Shown: positions 33,687 through 42,706, numbered from the stretch's first letter. The stretch: 64,000 nt of DNA from CAVVYV01 sp963818205 (GCA_963818205.1 CAWFRG010000004.1:186001-250000); one strand, 5' to 3'. Program-made: numbers and translations. Notes: generated by a model from the letters alone, not told the origin.

Positions 33687-35782
33687 TGGAATCGACCGTG
33701 GTCGGCAGGGCGGAGACGGGCGAGCGGGGGCGCCGCTCATCGATGTTCGACCGAGCGCTGCTCGGCCCGGCCGCGATCGCCAGCCTCCGCAAGCTCAACC
33801 CGCGCCACCAGATCCTCAACCCGGTGATGTTCGTGGTCGAGGTCGGTGCCCTGATCACGACGATCGGGTGGCTGATCCAGGTCTTCGGCGGCGAGCCGCT
33901 GGGGGGCGGCAACGAGGCCGCCTGGTTCACCTTCACGGTGGCGATCTGGCTGTGGTTGACGGTCGTCTTCGCCAACCTCGCTGAGGCTCTCGCCGAGGGC
34001 CGAGGCAAGGCCCAGGCCGACGCCCTTCGCGCGGCCCGGACGGAGACGATCGCTCACCTTCAGGACGGTCGCGAGGTCTCGGCATCCGAGCTCCAGCGAG
34101 GCGACGTCGTCGTGATCGAAGCCGGCGAGCTGATCCCGGGCGACGGCACCGTGATCGAGGGGATCGCCTCGGTCGACGAGTCGGCGATCACCGGCGAATC
34201 GGCCCCGGTGATCCGCGAGGCGGGCGGCGACCGCAGCGCCGTCACCGGGGGCACCCGGGTGCTCTCCGACCGGATCGTGGTCGAGATCACCCAGGAGCCG
34301 GGAAAGAGCTTCCTCGACCGGATGATCAATCTGGTGGAGGGCGCCGAGCGCCGCAAGACCCCGAACGAGATCGCCCTCAACATCCTCCTCGCCGGGCTGA
34401 CGATCATCTTCTTGGTGGTCGTCGTCGCCCTCCGGCCGATGGCCGAGTTCTCCTCCACCGACGCCTCGGTGGCCACCCTGATCGCACTCCTGGTGGCTCT
34501 GATCCCGACGACGATCGGGGCCCTGCTCTCGTCGATCGGGATCGCGGGCATGGACCGGCTGGTGCGCCGCAACGTCCTCGCCCTCTCCGGACGGGCGGTC
34601 GAGGCTTCGGGCGACGTCGACACCCTCCTCCTCGACAAGACGGGGACGATCACCCTCGGTAATCGCGAGGCGACCGAGTTCGTGCCGATGCCGGGCGTCC
34701 AGGAGGCCGAGCTGGCGGAGGTGGCCCAGATGGCGTCACTGGCCGACGAGACCCCCGAGGGCCGCTCGATCGTCGTCCTCGCGAAGAAGTTCGGAATCCG
34801 CGAACACGAGATGGCGACCCACAGCTCGAGCTTCGTCCCCTTCAGCGCCGAGACCCGGATGAGCGGCGTTGACTTCAACGGCAGCCGCCTGCGCAAGGGC
34901 GCCACCGACGCGATCAGGGACTGGGTCGAGACCGACGGCGGCAGGGCCCCGGCCGAGCTCGCGGCCGAGGCCGACCGGATCGGCCGCGAGGGCGGCACCC
35001 CGCTCGCGGTCGCTCGCGACGACAAGGTGCTCGGCGTGATCTACCTCAAGGACGTCGTCAAGGAGGGGATGCGCGAGCGCTTCGACCACCTCCGCGCGAT
35101 GGGCATCCGCACGGTGATGGTGACCGGGGACAACCGGCTGACCGCGGCGAAGATCGCCGACGAGTCCGGAGTCGACGATTTCCTCGCCCAGGCGACCCCG
35201 GAGAAGAAGCTCGAGCTGATCAGGGACGAGCAGGCAGGTGGGCGCCTGATCGCGATGACCGGCGACGGCACCAACGATGCACCCGCCTTGGCTCAAGCGG
35301 ACGTCGGCGTGACCATGAACACCGGCACCCAGGCGGCGCGCGAGGCGGGGAACATGGTCGACCTCGACTCCAATCCGACGAAGCTGATCGAGATCGTCGA
35401 GGTCGGCAAGCAGCTCCTGATCACCCGCGGGGCGCTGACCACATTCTCGATCGCAAACGACGTCGCCAAGTACTTCGCGATCCTGCCGGCGATCTTCGCC
35501 GCCACCTATGCGACCGAGGCCGGCGGCGAGGGGCCGCTCGAGAAGCTCAACATCATGAATCTGGGCACCCCGGAGTCGGCGATCATCTCGGCGATCATCT
35601 TCAACGCGCTGATCATCCCGCTGCTGATCCCGCTGGCGCTGCGCGGGGTCCGCTACCGGCCAGTCGGCGCCAGCGCCCTGCTGCGGCGGAACCTCTTCAT
35701 CTACGGGCTCGGCGGGATCATCGCCCCGTTCATCGGGATCAAGCTCGTCGACCTCGTCGTCCACGGCCTCCTGGGAGCGTGA
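33686..35782 (+). CDS. kdpB: Potassium-transporting ATPase subunit B (P-type ATPase)
   Basis: 698 residues of the P-type ATPase KdpB. It has the actuator loop ITGESAPVIREAGGD, the phosphorylation site LLLDKTGTITLGN, the nucleotide-domain KGATDAIRDWV, the hinge motif MTGDGTNDAPALAQADVGV, and about seven membrane helices. It hydrolyses ATP to drive K+ uptake through KdpA. It is the fourth cistron of an F-A-C-B arrangement with one-base coupling to kdpC. Intact over 2.1 kb. Confidence 0.95.
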   Translation: MESTVVGRAETGERGRRSSMFDRALLGPAAIASLRKLNPRHQILNPVMFVVEVGALITTIGWLIQVFGGEPLGGGNEAAWFTFTVAIWLWLTVVFANLAEALAEGRGKAQADALRAARTETIAHLQDGREVSASELQRGDVVVIEAGELIPGDGTVIEGIASVDESAITGESAPVIREAGGDRSAVTGGTRVLSDRIVVEITQEPGKSFLDRMINLVEGAERRKTPNEIALNILLAGLTIIFLVVVVALRPMAEFSSTDASVATLIALLVALIPTTIGALLSSIGIAGMDRLVRRNVLALSGRAVEASGDVDTLLLDKTGTITLGNREATEFVPMPGVQEAELAEVAQMASLADETPEGRSIVVLAKKFGIREHEMATHSSSFVPFSAETRMSGVDFNGSRLRKGATDAIRDWVETDGGRAPAELAAEADRIGREGGTPLAVARDDKVLGVIYLKDVVKEGMRERFDHLRAMGIRTVMVTGDNRLTAAKIADESGVDDFLAQATPEKKLELIRDEQAGGRLIAMTGDGTNDAPALAQADVGVTMNTGTQAAREAGNMVDLDSNPTKLIEIVEVGKQLLITRGALTTFSIANDVAKYFAILPAIFAATYATEAGGEGPLEKLNIMNLGTPESAIISAIIFNALIIPLLIPLALRGVRYRPVGASALLRRNLFIYGLGGIIAPFIGIKLVDLVVHGLLGA

Positions 35783-36273
35783 TGGCGCGCGGAGCTGCCA
35801 GCCTCGATCTGGCGACCGAGTCGGCGATGGTGTCCCGCCACCCCCTCTCGGCTCGCTGGCTTCTCTCCGCCCTACTGGCGCGGTTGCGCGGTCGGACCCT
35901 GGATCGCGCGCTCGCGGACGGCGCCGATCCGACCTCGACGATGGCGCTGGCGCGCCGGGCGCGCTGGCTCACGGCCGACCGGCGGCGTGAGCGGATGGCA
36001 GAGGCAATCAACCGGCTGCTGGCGGCGAGCCGGCGGGCACGGGGATGGACCTCGGCTGTGCCCGTGAATCGAGCCGAGGTGTCCGCGGCCAGGTCCTTGC
36101 TGATTCGAATCGAGGCAATCCTTCTCTCGGAAGGCCCTGTCTACTGCCAGGGGATGGCGATGCTGCGGCTGATCCTCTCCGACGGCGGCGGGCCGATCTA
36201 CTCCCCTGCCCAGCAGGGCAGTCTCGGGATCCAGCTCGAGGCGATCGTTGAGGCGCTCGAGGGCGGGGGTTGA
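35779..36273 (+). CDS. Hypothetical protein within the kdp operon
   Basis: 164 residues. Start GTG at 35779 overlaps the kdpB stop; ATG 35782 is in frame as an alternative. The sequence is Ala/Arg/Leu-rich and helical (LTADRRRERMAEAINRLLAA), with a central PVNRAEVSAARSLLIRIEAI and a Gly/Ser-rich tail (LSDGGGPIYSPAQQGSLGIQ). No membrane segment and no motif I recognise. Its place between the pump and the KdpD N-terminal protein suggests a role in pump regulation. It might be an actinobacterial accessory protein, but there is no functional evidence. Confidence 0.7.
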   Translation: MMARGAASLDLATESAMVSRHPLSARWLLSALLARLRGRTLDRALADGADPTSTMALARRARWLTADRRRERMAEAINRLLAASRRARGWTSAVPVNRAEVSAARSLLIRIEAILLSEGPVYCQGMAMLRLILSDGGGPIYSPAQQGSLGIQLEAIVEALEGGG

Positions 36274-36278
36274 GATGG

Positions 36279-37472
36279 ATGATGATGGCCGAGATGCAAC
36301 AGGCGGATGTTGAGGCTGTCGGCGAGAGTGTCGGCGAGCGGGGTCGCCACAAGGTCTTCATCGGGATGGCCGCCGGAGTCGGCAAGACCTACCGGATGCT
36401 CCAGGAGGGGCGGGCCGAAGCCGATCTGGGAAGGGACGTCGTGATCGGCTACCTCGAGCCGCACGACCGGCCGGAGACGACCGCCCAGGCTGAGGGGCTG
36501 GAGACCGTCCCCCGCCGGACGGTCGAGTACCGCGGACGGGTCCTGGAGGACATGGACCTGCCGGCGATCCTGCGTCGCAGTCCCGAGCTCTGCCTGATCG
36601 ACGAGATCGCGCACACGAACGCCCCGGGACTCGAGCACGAGAAGCGCTACGAGGACGTCGGCGACGTGCTCGCCGACGGGATCGACGTCTTCTCGACGGT
36701 GAACGTCCAGCACCTCGAGAGCCTCAACGACCAGGTCGCGGAGCTCACCGGGATCCGGGTGCGGGAGACGATGCCCGACTCAGTCCTCGGGGAGGCCGAC
36801 GAGGTCGTCCTGATCGACCTCACCCCGGAGGCGCTGCTCGACCGGCTCCGCGCGGGAAAGATCTACCCCGGCGCGCAGATCGAGGCGGCGCTCCAGAACT
36901 TCTTCCGGATCGAGAACCTGGCGGCGCTGCGCGAGGTGGCGCTCCGGCAGGTGGCCCAGAACGTGGAGTCGAAGCGGCTGGTGCGCGAGTTCGTCGGCAC
37001 CCGGGAGGATCGCGTCCTGGGCGCGACCGCACCGCAGGCCGTCGGCGAGCGCCTGCTCGCCCTGGTCAAGCCCCACCCCCGCGGCCAGCGGGTGGTGAGG
37101 CGCGCCTGGCGCTCGGCGCAGCGCCTGGGCGCCAACCTCGACCTGCTTTGGGTGAAGCCCCCGGGCCGGGTCAGCGCCGAGACCAAGGAGCAGCTCGATG
37201 CGATGCGCCGCCTCGCCTCGGTCCTCGGAGCCCGCCTCATCGTCGAGGAGGGCGACGACGTGGTCGAGGTGGTCAAGCGGGTCGCCGAGGAACGCGGGAC
37301 GACCTACGTTCTGATGGGAACGCCGCGGCGCCGCGGGCTCCTCGGCCGCCTTCGCGACCCGCTGCCCGAGCGCCTGGTCGAGGCCCTGCCCGGTCTCGAC
37401 GTGCGAATCGTCGCCGACCGCACCCTGCGGGAGGGCGAGGAGGACGAGGAACGGAAGGAGCGAGAGCCGTGA
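36279..37472 (+). CDS. Stand-alone KdpD N-terminal sensor protein with Usp domain
   Basis: About 397 residues with the KdpD N-terminal cytoplasmic domain: GRHKVFIGMAAGVGKTYRML (Walker A), LCLIDEIAHTNAPG (Walker B), DVFSTVNVQHLESLND, followed by a Usp-like domain (WRSAQRLGANLDLLWVKPPG ... YVLMGTPRRRGLLGRLRD). It stops before any membrane helix or kinase domain, and those are encoded separately at 29178. In single-chain KdpD this part senses ATP, K+ or c-di-AMP. Start chosen at ATG 36279 among several in-frame ATGs; the upstream TTG at 36270 is also possible. The stop overlaps the following Usp gene (GTGA). Confidence 0.88.
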   Translation: MMMAEMQQADVEAVGESVGERGRHKVFIGMAAGVGKTYRMLQEGRAEADLGRDVVIGYLEPHDRPETTAQAEGLETVPRRTVEYRGRVLEDMDLPAILRRSPELCLIDEIAHTNAPGLEHEKRYEDVGDVLADGIDVFSTVNVQHLESLNDQVAELTGIRVRETMPDSVLGEADEVVLIDLTPEALLDRLRAGKIYPGAQIEAALQNFFRIENLAALREVALRQVAQNVESKRLVREFVGTREDRVLGATAPQAVGERLLALVKPHPRGQRVVRRAWRSAQRLGANLDLLWVKPPGRVSAETKEQLDAMRRLASVLGARLIVEEGDDVVEVVKRVAEERGTTYVLMGTPRRRGLLGRLRDPLPERLVEALPGLDVRIVADRTLREGEEDEERKEREP

Positions 37473-38129
37473 GCGTGCTCGATCTGGTCGGGATCTTGAT
37501 CGCCGCCATCCTCGGCGCGACGGTGACGGTTGCCGTGCTCCGTGCGCGCCGGACCCGCGGGGCTCCGACGGCCACCTCGGCTCGGCGGATCCTCTTCCCC
37601 TTCCTCGGCGAGAGCCTCTCGGAGCCGGCCCTGGACGCGGCCCTGCGCCTCGCCAAGGCCGAGGGGGCGACCCTGGTCCCGGCGTTCCTCGCGCGAGTAC
37701 CGAAGGACCTGCCGTTGGACGGTCCCCTCCCCCGCCAGTGCGGATCGGCGATCCCGATCCTGGAGGCGATCGAGCAGCGCGCGACGAAGGCCGGCGTCGC
37801 GGTCGACTCCCGGATCGAGCGCGGCCGCACCTACCGCCATGCCCTGCACGAGCTGATCGACCACGAGCGCTACGACCGGATCGTCGCTCCGGCGGCGGCG
37901 AACGGCACCGATGGCTTCAGCCCCGACGACGTCGCCTGGCTGCTCGATCACGCCACCGGGCGACATCGTCGTCTTCCGGGCGGGCGGTTCCGAGAGCAAG
38001 TCTCGGAATGGAGCGGCGCCGCCCTTGGAGCGGTCTGCGCGGCCTGCTTCAATGTCGGGACCGGAGAAAGGAGGTGGTCCTAACTTGAGTTCAATGCGTT
38101 ACGGGATGCCGGAGGTGCAGGGCCGCTAG
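37469..38129 (+). CDS. Membrane-anchored Usp-like protein (frame break, uncertain C-terminus)
   Basis: Starts with GTG 37469. One N-terminal helix (VLDLVGILIAAILGATVTVA) is followed by a universal-stress-protein-like domain: RRILFPFLGESLSEPALDAA, a central HALHELIDHERYDRIVAPAA, and DVAWLLDHATG. The frame breaks near 37967, where an extra C after GGG interrupts DHATGDIVVFRAGG. Repaired, the frame stays open to TAG at 38129, but codon use after about 37990 looks poor, so the true end may be nearer 37990. As a partner of KdpD it could bind c-di-AMP or nucleotide. It is the last gene of the kdp row. Confidence 0.65.
38065..38129 (+). promoter_or_regulatory. Extended ribosome-binding site with a 14-codon ORF
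   Basis: AGAAAGGAGGTGGTCC (38065-38080) can pair over its full length with the 3' end of 16S rRNA, allowing one G-U pair. A TTG at 38085 is 10 bases past the GGAGG core and opens a 14-codon ORF (MSSMRYGMPEVQGR) ending at 38129. It could be a leader peptide for the gene at 38365, or simply the tail of the preceding Usp frame, which runs through it in the same frame. Confidence 0.4.
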
Positions 38130-38130
38130 G

Positions 38131-38297
38131 TCCGGGCGCTGGGGGGCGATCAGCCTCCCCCGAAGTGCCCAAGGGGCCGGTGGATGGCGCGCGGCCATCC
38201 AGCGGAATCCAACCCGGGCACCGGCGGGCGAACGGAGGTGGGTGCTGTCCCGCCCCACCCGCGAATCCCAAGTCCGTTACAGACCGCGTCATTTGCG
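38131..38297 (+). promoter_or_regulatory. Structured leader ahead of the oxidoreductase gene
   Basis: This gap folds strongly: GTGCCC (38165) with GGGCAC (38216) enclosing the hairpin TGGATGGC/GGCCATCCA, then GGCGGG (38223) with CCCGCC, which competes with GGTGGG (38237) and CCCACC. A terminator follows and the gene starts only 30 bases later. This is the layout of an attenuator or riboswitch; I could not match it to a known class (checked by eye against SAM, cobalamin, TPP, fluoride and c-di-AMP consensus). Confidence 0.4.
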
Positions 38298-38335
38298 AAG
38301 GGCCGCTCCTCACCGGGAGCGGCCCTTTGCGTTTT
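38298..38335 (+). terminator. Intrinsic terminator between the kdp row and the oxidoreductase
   Basis: AAGGGCCGCTCC and GGAGCGGCCCTT form a perfect 12-base stem with a 6-base loop, followed by TGCGTTTT. It ends the kdp transcript or attenuates the downstream gene, whose start is 30 bases away. Confidence 0.88.
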
Positions 38336-38364
38336 CGGCCGCCGCGGATGTAGCCTCAGCCGCG

Positions 38365-39421
38365 ATGGCGGACCTGCGAGGCGCGGTGATCGGCTACGGC
38401 CTCGCGGGGTCGGTCTTCCACGCGCCCCTGATCGCATCCACCCCGGGGCTGACGGTGAGCACCGTGGTGACCAGCAACCCGGAGCGGCAGGCCGAGGCGG
38501 CCCGAGCTCATCCGGACGCTCGCGTCGTCCCCGATCCCGAGGCGGTCTTCGAGCGCGCCTCGGACCACGACTTCGTGGTGGTGGCGACGCCCAACGACGT
38601 CCACGTGCCCCTGGCGCGGCGAGCGCTCGACGCCGGCCTGCCGGTGGTGGTCGACAAGCCGCTCGCCCCGACGGCGGCTGAAGCCCGATCGCTGGTGGAG
38701 CACGCCGAGGAGGTCGGAGTCCTGCTCACGGTGTTCCTCAACCGGCGCTGGGACTCCGAGCAGCTGACCCTGCGGCGCCTGCTCAACGACCGAAGGCTCG
38801 GCGAGGTGCTGCGCTACGAGTCGAGGTTGGAGCGCTGGCGTCCGGCTCTATCCGTGCGCGAGGCCTGGCGCGAGGCGTCCGCGCCGGAGGCGGGAGGCGG
38901 CGTGCTGCTCGACCTCGGCACCCACCTGGTGGATCAGGCGATCGTCCTCTTTGGCCCCGTCAGCCGCGTCTACGCGGAGCTCGACAGCCGCCGGGGCGGC
39001 GCCGCCGACGACGACACCTTCCTCGCCTTGGAGCACACCTCCGGCGCGCGGAGCCATCTCTGGGCGTCGGTGCTGGCGGCGGCGCCCGGGCCACGCCTCC
39101 GCGTCCTCGGCGACCGGGCCGCCTTCATCGTCACCGACGTGGACGGTCAAGAGGACGCGCTGCGCTCCGGCGCCCGCCCACGCGACGACGACGCCGTGGG
39201 GCGCCGAGCCCGAGGAGAGATGGGGCCGCCTGATCAGCGAGGAAGGCAGCGAGCCGATCGCCAGCGAGAGGGGTGACTGGCCGCGCTTCTACGCCGGACT
39301 GGAGCGGGCCCTGCGCCAGGGCTCGCCACCGCCGGTCGATCCCTGGGACGCGGTATCCGGGCTGGAGATCCTCGATGCGGCTCGGGCGAGCGCGGCGACG
39401 GGGACAGTCGTCTCGCCGTAG
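38365..39421 (+). CDS. Gfo/Idh/MocA-family oxidoreductase (one frame break)
   Basis: About 351 residues once repaired. The N-terminus is a Rossmann fold (RGAVIGYGLAGSVFHAPLI). The family Lys-Pro pair is in VVVDKPLAPTAAEARSL, and the catalytic-region His is in LLDLGTHLVDQAIVLFG. The frame breaks near 39180; the natural sequence continues WGAEPEERWGRLISEEG and ends in a C-terminal LEILDAARASAATG. The 1057-base span is 352 codons plus one. Members use NAD(P) to oxidise or reduce sugars, inositols or similar. Start ATG 38365, directly behind the terminator. It converges on a sugar importer, so a sugar substrate is plausible. Confidence 0.85.
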
Positions 39422-39426
39422 GGCCC

Positions 39427-40632
39427 CTAGGTGAACGCGGACTGCTGGCGCTGGCGGCGGGTGAGGGCATCGATGGTGACCGCCGCCAAGAGGACGCCGC
39501 CGGTGATCATGAACTTGATGTCGGAGTCGAGCCCGAGCAGGTCCATCCCGTTCGAGATCGAGCCGATCACGAGCGCACCGAGCAGCGCGGCCCAGACCGT
39601 GCCCCGCCCGCCGAAGAGGCTGACCCCGGCGATCACCGGGCCGGCGATCGCGAGCAGCAGCAGGTCTCCCGATCCCGACGCCTGGTTGACCGCGATCAGC
39701 CGCGAGGCGGCGATGATCCCCCCGGCCGCGGCAAACGTCGAGGCGATCGTGAAGACGACGATCTTGGTGCGGTTGACCCGGATCCCCGCCCGCCGCGCCG
39801 CCTCGGCGTTGCCGCCGGTCGCGTAGATGTGGCGGCCGAAGCGGGTGCGGGTGGTGATGAAGGCGAAGATCGCGCAGAGGCCGACCAGGATCAGCGCCGC
39901 CAGCGGGATCCCCCGGTCGGAGCTGAGGATGGCGATGGCCCCGAAGATCCCGGCGCCGACCAGGACCGTGCGGATCAGGAGCCCGGCAAGGGGACCGGTT
40001 TCGAGGCCCGCTTTCAATCGCCGCCGGCGCTCGAGCAGCCCTGACCCGAGCGTCCCCGCGGTCACCGCCACCGCGAGCGTCCAGCCGACCCAGGGATCGT
40101 AGAACTTCCCCGCCAGGTCGGTGATCGTGCTCGGGGGCAGATTGATCGTGCCGGTGTCGCCGAGCACCAGCAGCAGGGCGCCCTGCCAGGCGAGCAGGCC
40201 GGCAAGGGTGACCACGAACGACGGAATTCCGAAGAAGGTCACCATGAACCCGTTGAAGAGCCCGATCGCCGCCCCCGTCGCCAGCCCGGCAAGGATCGCC
40301 AGCTCGGGGTTCCAGCCCTGCTTGACGTTGAGGACCGCCATCACGCCCGCCGCCAGGCCGCTGACCGCGCCGACCGAGAGGTCGATCTCGCCGAGCAGCA
40401 GCACGAGGACGACGCCGATCGAGATCGTCCCGACGGCGGCGATCTGCAGGGTCAGGTTGGTGAGGTTGATCGCCGAGAGGAAGCGGTCATTTTGGATCTG
40501 GAAGATCGCCCAGATCACGGCGATTATCAGCACCACCCGGAGCGAGCCCAGCTCGCCCCGCGCCAGCTGGGCGAAGACCCTGAACCGCCCCCGCTCCTCG
40601 GGGCCTTCGGCGGTATCGGTGGCAGCTTCCAT
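39427..40632 (-). CDS. Sugar ABC transporter permease (XylH-like)
   Basis: 401 residues with about 10-11 membrane helices. The family pattern is visible: NLTLQIAAVGTISIGVVLVLLLGEIDLSVG near residue 65, then GFMVTFFGIPSFVVTLAGL, the cytoplasmic coupling loop YATGGNAEAARRAGIRV, and a long central loop typical of the xylose-type subgroup. It forms the channel of a ribose/xylose-class importer. The ATG at 40632 shares one base with the stop of the ATPase gene, so translation is coupled. The order binding protein - ATPase - permease is standard. Confidence 0.9.
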   Translation of the reverse strand: MEAATDTAEGPEERGRFRVFAQLARGELGSLRVVLIIAVIWAIFQIQNDRFLSAINLTNLTLQIAAVGTISIGVVLVLLLGEIDLSVGAVSGLAAGVMAVLNVKQGWNPELAILAGLATGAAIGLFNGFMVTFFGIPSFVVTLAGLLAWQGALLLVLGDTGTINLPPSTITDLAGKFYDPWVGWTLAVAVTAGTLGSGLLERRRRLKAGLETGPLAGLLIRTVLVGAGIFGAIAILSSDRGIPLAALILVGLCAIFAFITTRTRFGRHIYATGGNAEAARRAGIRVNRTKIVVFTIASTFAAAGGIIAASRLIAVNQASGSGDLLLLAIAGPVIAGVSLFGGRGTVWAALLGALVIGSISNGMDLLGLDSDIKFMITGGVLLAAVTIDALTRRQRQQSAFT

Positions 40633-41435
40633 CAGACCTGCCTCTCTCGCTCGGCCGTGTCGGCGGACGCGCCGGTGATCGCCGCGACGACCTCCTCGGG
40701 CGTGGACTTGGCGGGGTCGAAGGTCGCCACCCGCTTCCCCAGCAGGAGGACCACGATCCGGTCCACGACCTGGAAGACGTTGCCGAGGTTGTGGCTGATC
40801 ACCACCACCCCCAGGCCCCGCTCCGCCAACCGCTTCTCCAGAGCCAGCACCTGCGCGGTCTGGGCGACGCCGAGCGCCGCGGTCGGCTCGTCGAAGAGCA
40901 CCACCTTCGGATCGCCGACCAGCGAGCGGGCGATCGCCACCGACTGGCGCTGGCCTCCGGAGAGGTTTCCGACCGGGGTGCGGACGCTTCCCAGTGTGGT
41001 GACCGAGAGATCGTCGAGCAGCTTCAGCGTCCGCTGCTCCATGTCGGTCTCGTCCAGGGTGTGCACGGGAACCGGGACGCCGTCCCCGCCGACCTCCTCC
41101 TGGCCGAGGAAGAGATTGGCGACCACGTCGAGGTTGTCGCAGAGGGCGAGGTCCTGGTGGACGGTCGCGATCCCGAGCTGCGCGGCTGCCTTCGGGTCCG
41201 GGACCTTCACCTGGCGCCCCTCGAAGTACATCTCGCCGCTGTCGGCGGGCTGGACGCCGTCCATCGCCTTCACCAGGGTGGATTTGCCGGCGCCGTTGTC
41301 GCCGACCAGGGCGACCACCTCGCCGGCGTCGACCTCGAAGTCGACGTCGGTCAGCGCCTGCACCGGCCCGAAGCTCTTGCTGACACCCCTGAGCTCGAGG
41401 AGGTGCTCGGGCTGAGCGTCCTTCGACTCGCTCAC
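40632..41435 (-). CDS. Sugar ABC transporter ATP-binding protein
   Basis: About 267 residues, a single-domain ATPase as in the xylose/fructose FrcA-like branch. Walker A is VGDNGAGKSTLVKAM, the signature loop NLSGGQRQSVAIAR, Walker B VVLFDEPTAALG, and the switch His in VVISHNLGNVF. It powers the permease that follows. GTG at 41435 with a GGAGG about 10 bases upstream is the likely start; longer in-frame extensions look non-coding. Confidence 0.9.
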   Translation of the reverse strand: MSESKDAQPEHLLELRGVSKSFGPVQALTDVDFEVDAGEVVALVGDNGAGKSTLVKAMDGVQPADSGEMYFEGRQVKVPDPKAAAQLGIATVHQDLALCDNLDVVANLFLGQEEVGGDGVPVPVHTLDETDMEQRTLKLLDDLSVTTLGSVRTPVGNLSGGQRQSVAIARSLVGDPKVVLFDEPTAALGVAQTAQVLALEKRLAERGLGVVVISHNLGNVFQVVDRIVVLLLGKRVATFDPAKSTPEEVVAAITGASADTAERERQV

Positions 41436-41502
41436 CTCACTCGCACCTCCTCGCGCTCGGGGTTCCATTCTCTGATTCCTACTACTTACTCGTGCCCTCT
41501 GT

Positions 41503-42645
41503 CTACTGGATGCCCGCCTGCTGACAGGCCTGGGCGTACTGCGCCGTGCAGATGTCCTGCGCGGTCCAGTAGGGCCCACCGAGGTCACCGTTGTCCTTCA
41601 GAACGGTGTCCTGGATGTTGTCGATGGTGACTGCCACCGGCGTCTCCAGCACCGAGGGAACCATCTTCGCGCCGTTGTCCACCTCCTCGGTGACCAGGTC
41701 ACTCGGGACGTCCTCGCCCTGAGCGAGCGCTGCCGCCAACTGGGCGGCCGAGTCGGTCTCTTCGCTGGTCGCCTTGTAGACGGTCATGAACTGCTCGCCG
41801 ACGAGAATCCGCTGGATCGCCTCCAGCTCGGCGTCCTGACCGGTGGTGGGCTTCGTCGCCGGGTCGATCCCGGCACCCTTCATCGCGGCGATCGCGCCGC
41901 CGGCGGTGCCGTCGTTCATCGCGTAGACACCGGTGAACCCGTTGTTCCCGACCGCGGTGATCGCCTGCTCCATCTCCGTCTGGGCCTTGTCGGGGCTCCA
42001 GTCGGGGGTGTCGTACTCCTTGGCGATCTGAACGCTGGCTGCATCGAACTTGGACTGGGCGCCCTGTCCGAAGAGCGTGGCGTTGTTGTCGGTCGGCGAG
42101 CCGTTGATCTTCACGATCGGGCCCGTCGGGGTGCCGTCGTCGGCGAGCTTCTTCGTCAGGGCCTCGCCCTGAAGCTCACCGACCCGGACGTTGTCGAACG
42201 AGACGTAGTAGTCGACCCCCGGGGAGTCAGTGATCAGCCGGTCATAGCTGATCACCGGCACGTCCTGCTGCTCCGCCAGGTTGACCATGCTGGCGGCCGA
42301 CGCCGAGTCCACCGGATCGAGGACGAGCACGTCGATGCCCTCGGTCAGGGCCGCCTCGACCTGGTCCTGCTGCGCGCTGGCGTCCTGGTTCGCGTTGCTG
42401 TAGATCAGCTCGCAGTCCGGACAGTGCCTCTTCAGGTTCGACTCGAACTCGGGATGATCGTGGGCCTCGTACCGGGTCGTCTTCGACTCCGGCAGCAGGA
42501 GGGCAACCTTCCCACCCCCGCCGGCAGTCGTGCCGCCGCCGTCGTCGTCGTCATCGCCGCCGCAGGCGACGAGACCGAGCCCGAGGACGAGCGCCGCGCA
42601 ACCGAGCACGGCCCCGCGGGCCCAGCTCCTAGATCTCTTCCTCAC
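41503..42645 (-). CDS. Sugar ABC transporter substrate-binding lipoprotein
   Basis: About 380 residues. The signal peptide ends in a lipobox (GLGLVACGG) followed by an Asp/Gly-rich linker. The body is a periplasmic-binding-protein fold of the xylose class (XylF-like): KVALLLPESKTTRYEAHDHP, DVLVLDPVDSASAA, VPVISYDRLI, YAMNDGTAGGAIAAMKGAG. It captures sugar outside the membrane for the adjacent ATPase and permease. Start GTG 42645 is preferred over ATG 42660 because GGAGG lies 8 bases ahead of it. Aldopentose or similar is the likely ligand. Confidence 0.9.
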   Translation of the reverse strand: MRKRSRSWARGAVLGCAALVLGLGLVACGGDDDDDGGGTTAGGGGKVALLLPESKTTRYEAHDHPEFESNLKRHCPDCELIYSNANQDASAQQDQVEAALTEGIDVLVLDPVDSASAASMVNLAEQQDVPVISYDRLITDSPGVDYYVSFDNVRVGELQGEALTKKLADDGTPTGPIVKINGSPTDNNATLFGQGAQSKFDAASVQIAKEYDTPDWSPDKAQTEMEQAITAVGNNGFTGVYAMNDGTAGGAIAAMKGAGIDPATKPTTGQDAELEAIQRILVGEQFMTVYKATSEETDSAAQLAAALAQGEDVPSDLVTEEVDNGAKMVPSVLETPVAVTIDNIQDTVLKDNGDLGGPYWTAQDICTAQYAQACQQAGIQ

Positions 42646-42706
42646 ACCTCTCACCTCCATCGATTGACCTGCATTGGAATCAAAATTCGGTCCGAAGTCA
42701 AGGTCG

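Noticed and set aside
31650..33740. 696-residue minus-strand open frame opposite kdpA and kdpC
   Set aside because: It mirrors the codon pattern of the kdp genes on the other strand, has no motif, and the plus strand encodes clear KdpA and KdpC.
38131..38297. Possible cobalamin, c-di-AMP or fluoride riboswitch ahead of the oxidoreductase
   Set aside because: Individual short blocks look alike (GTCCCGCC, GCGAATCC, GGCGATCAG) but their order and partners do not fit any of these consensus folds.
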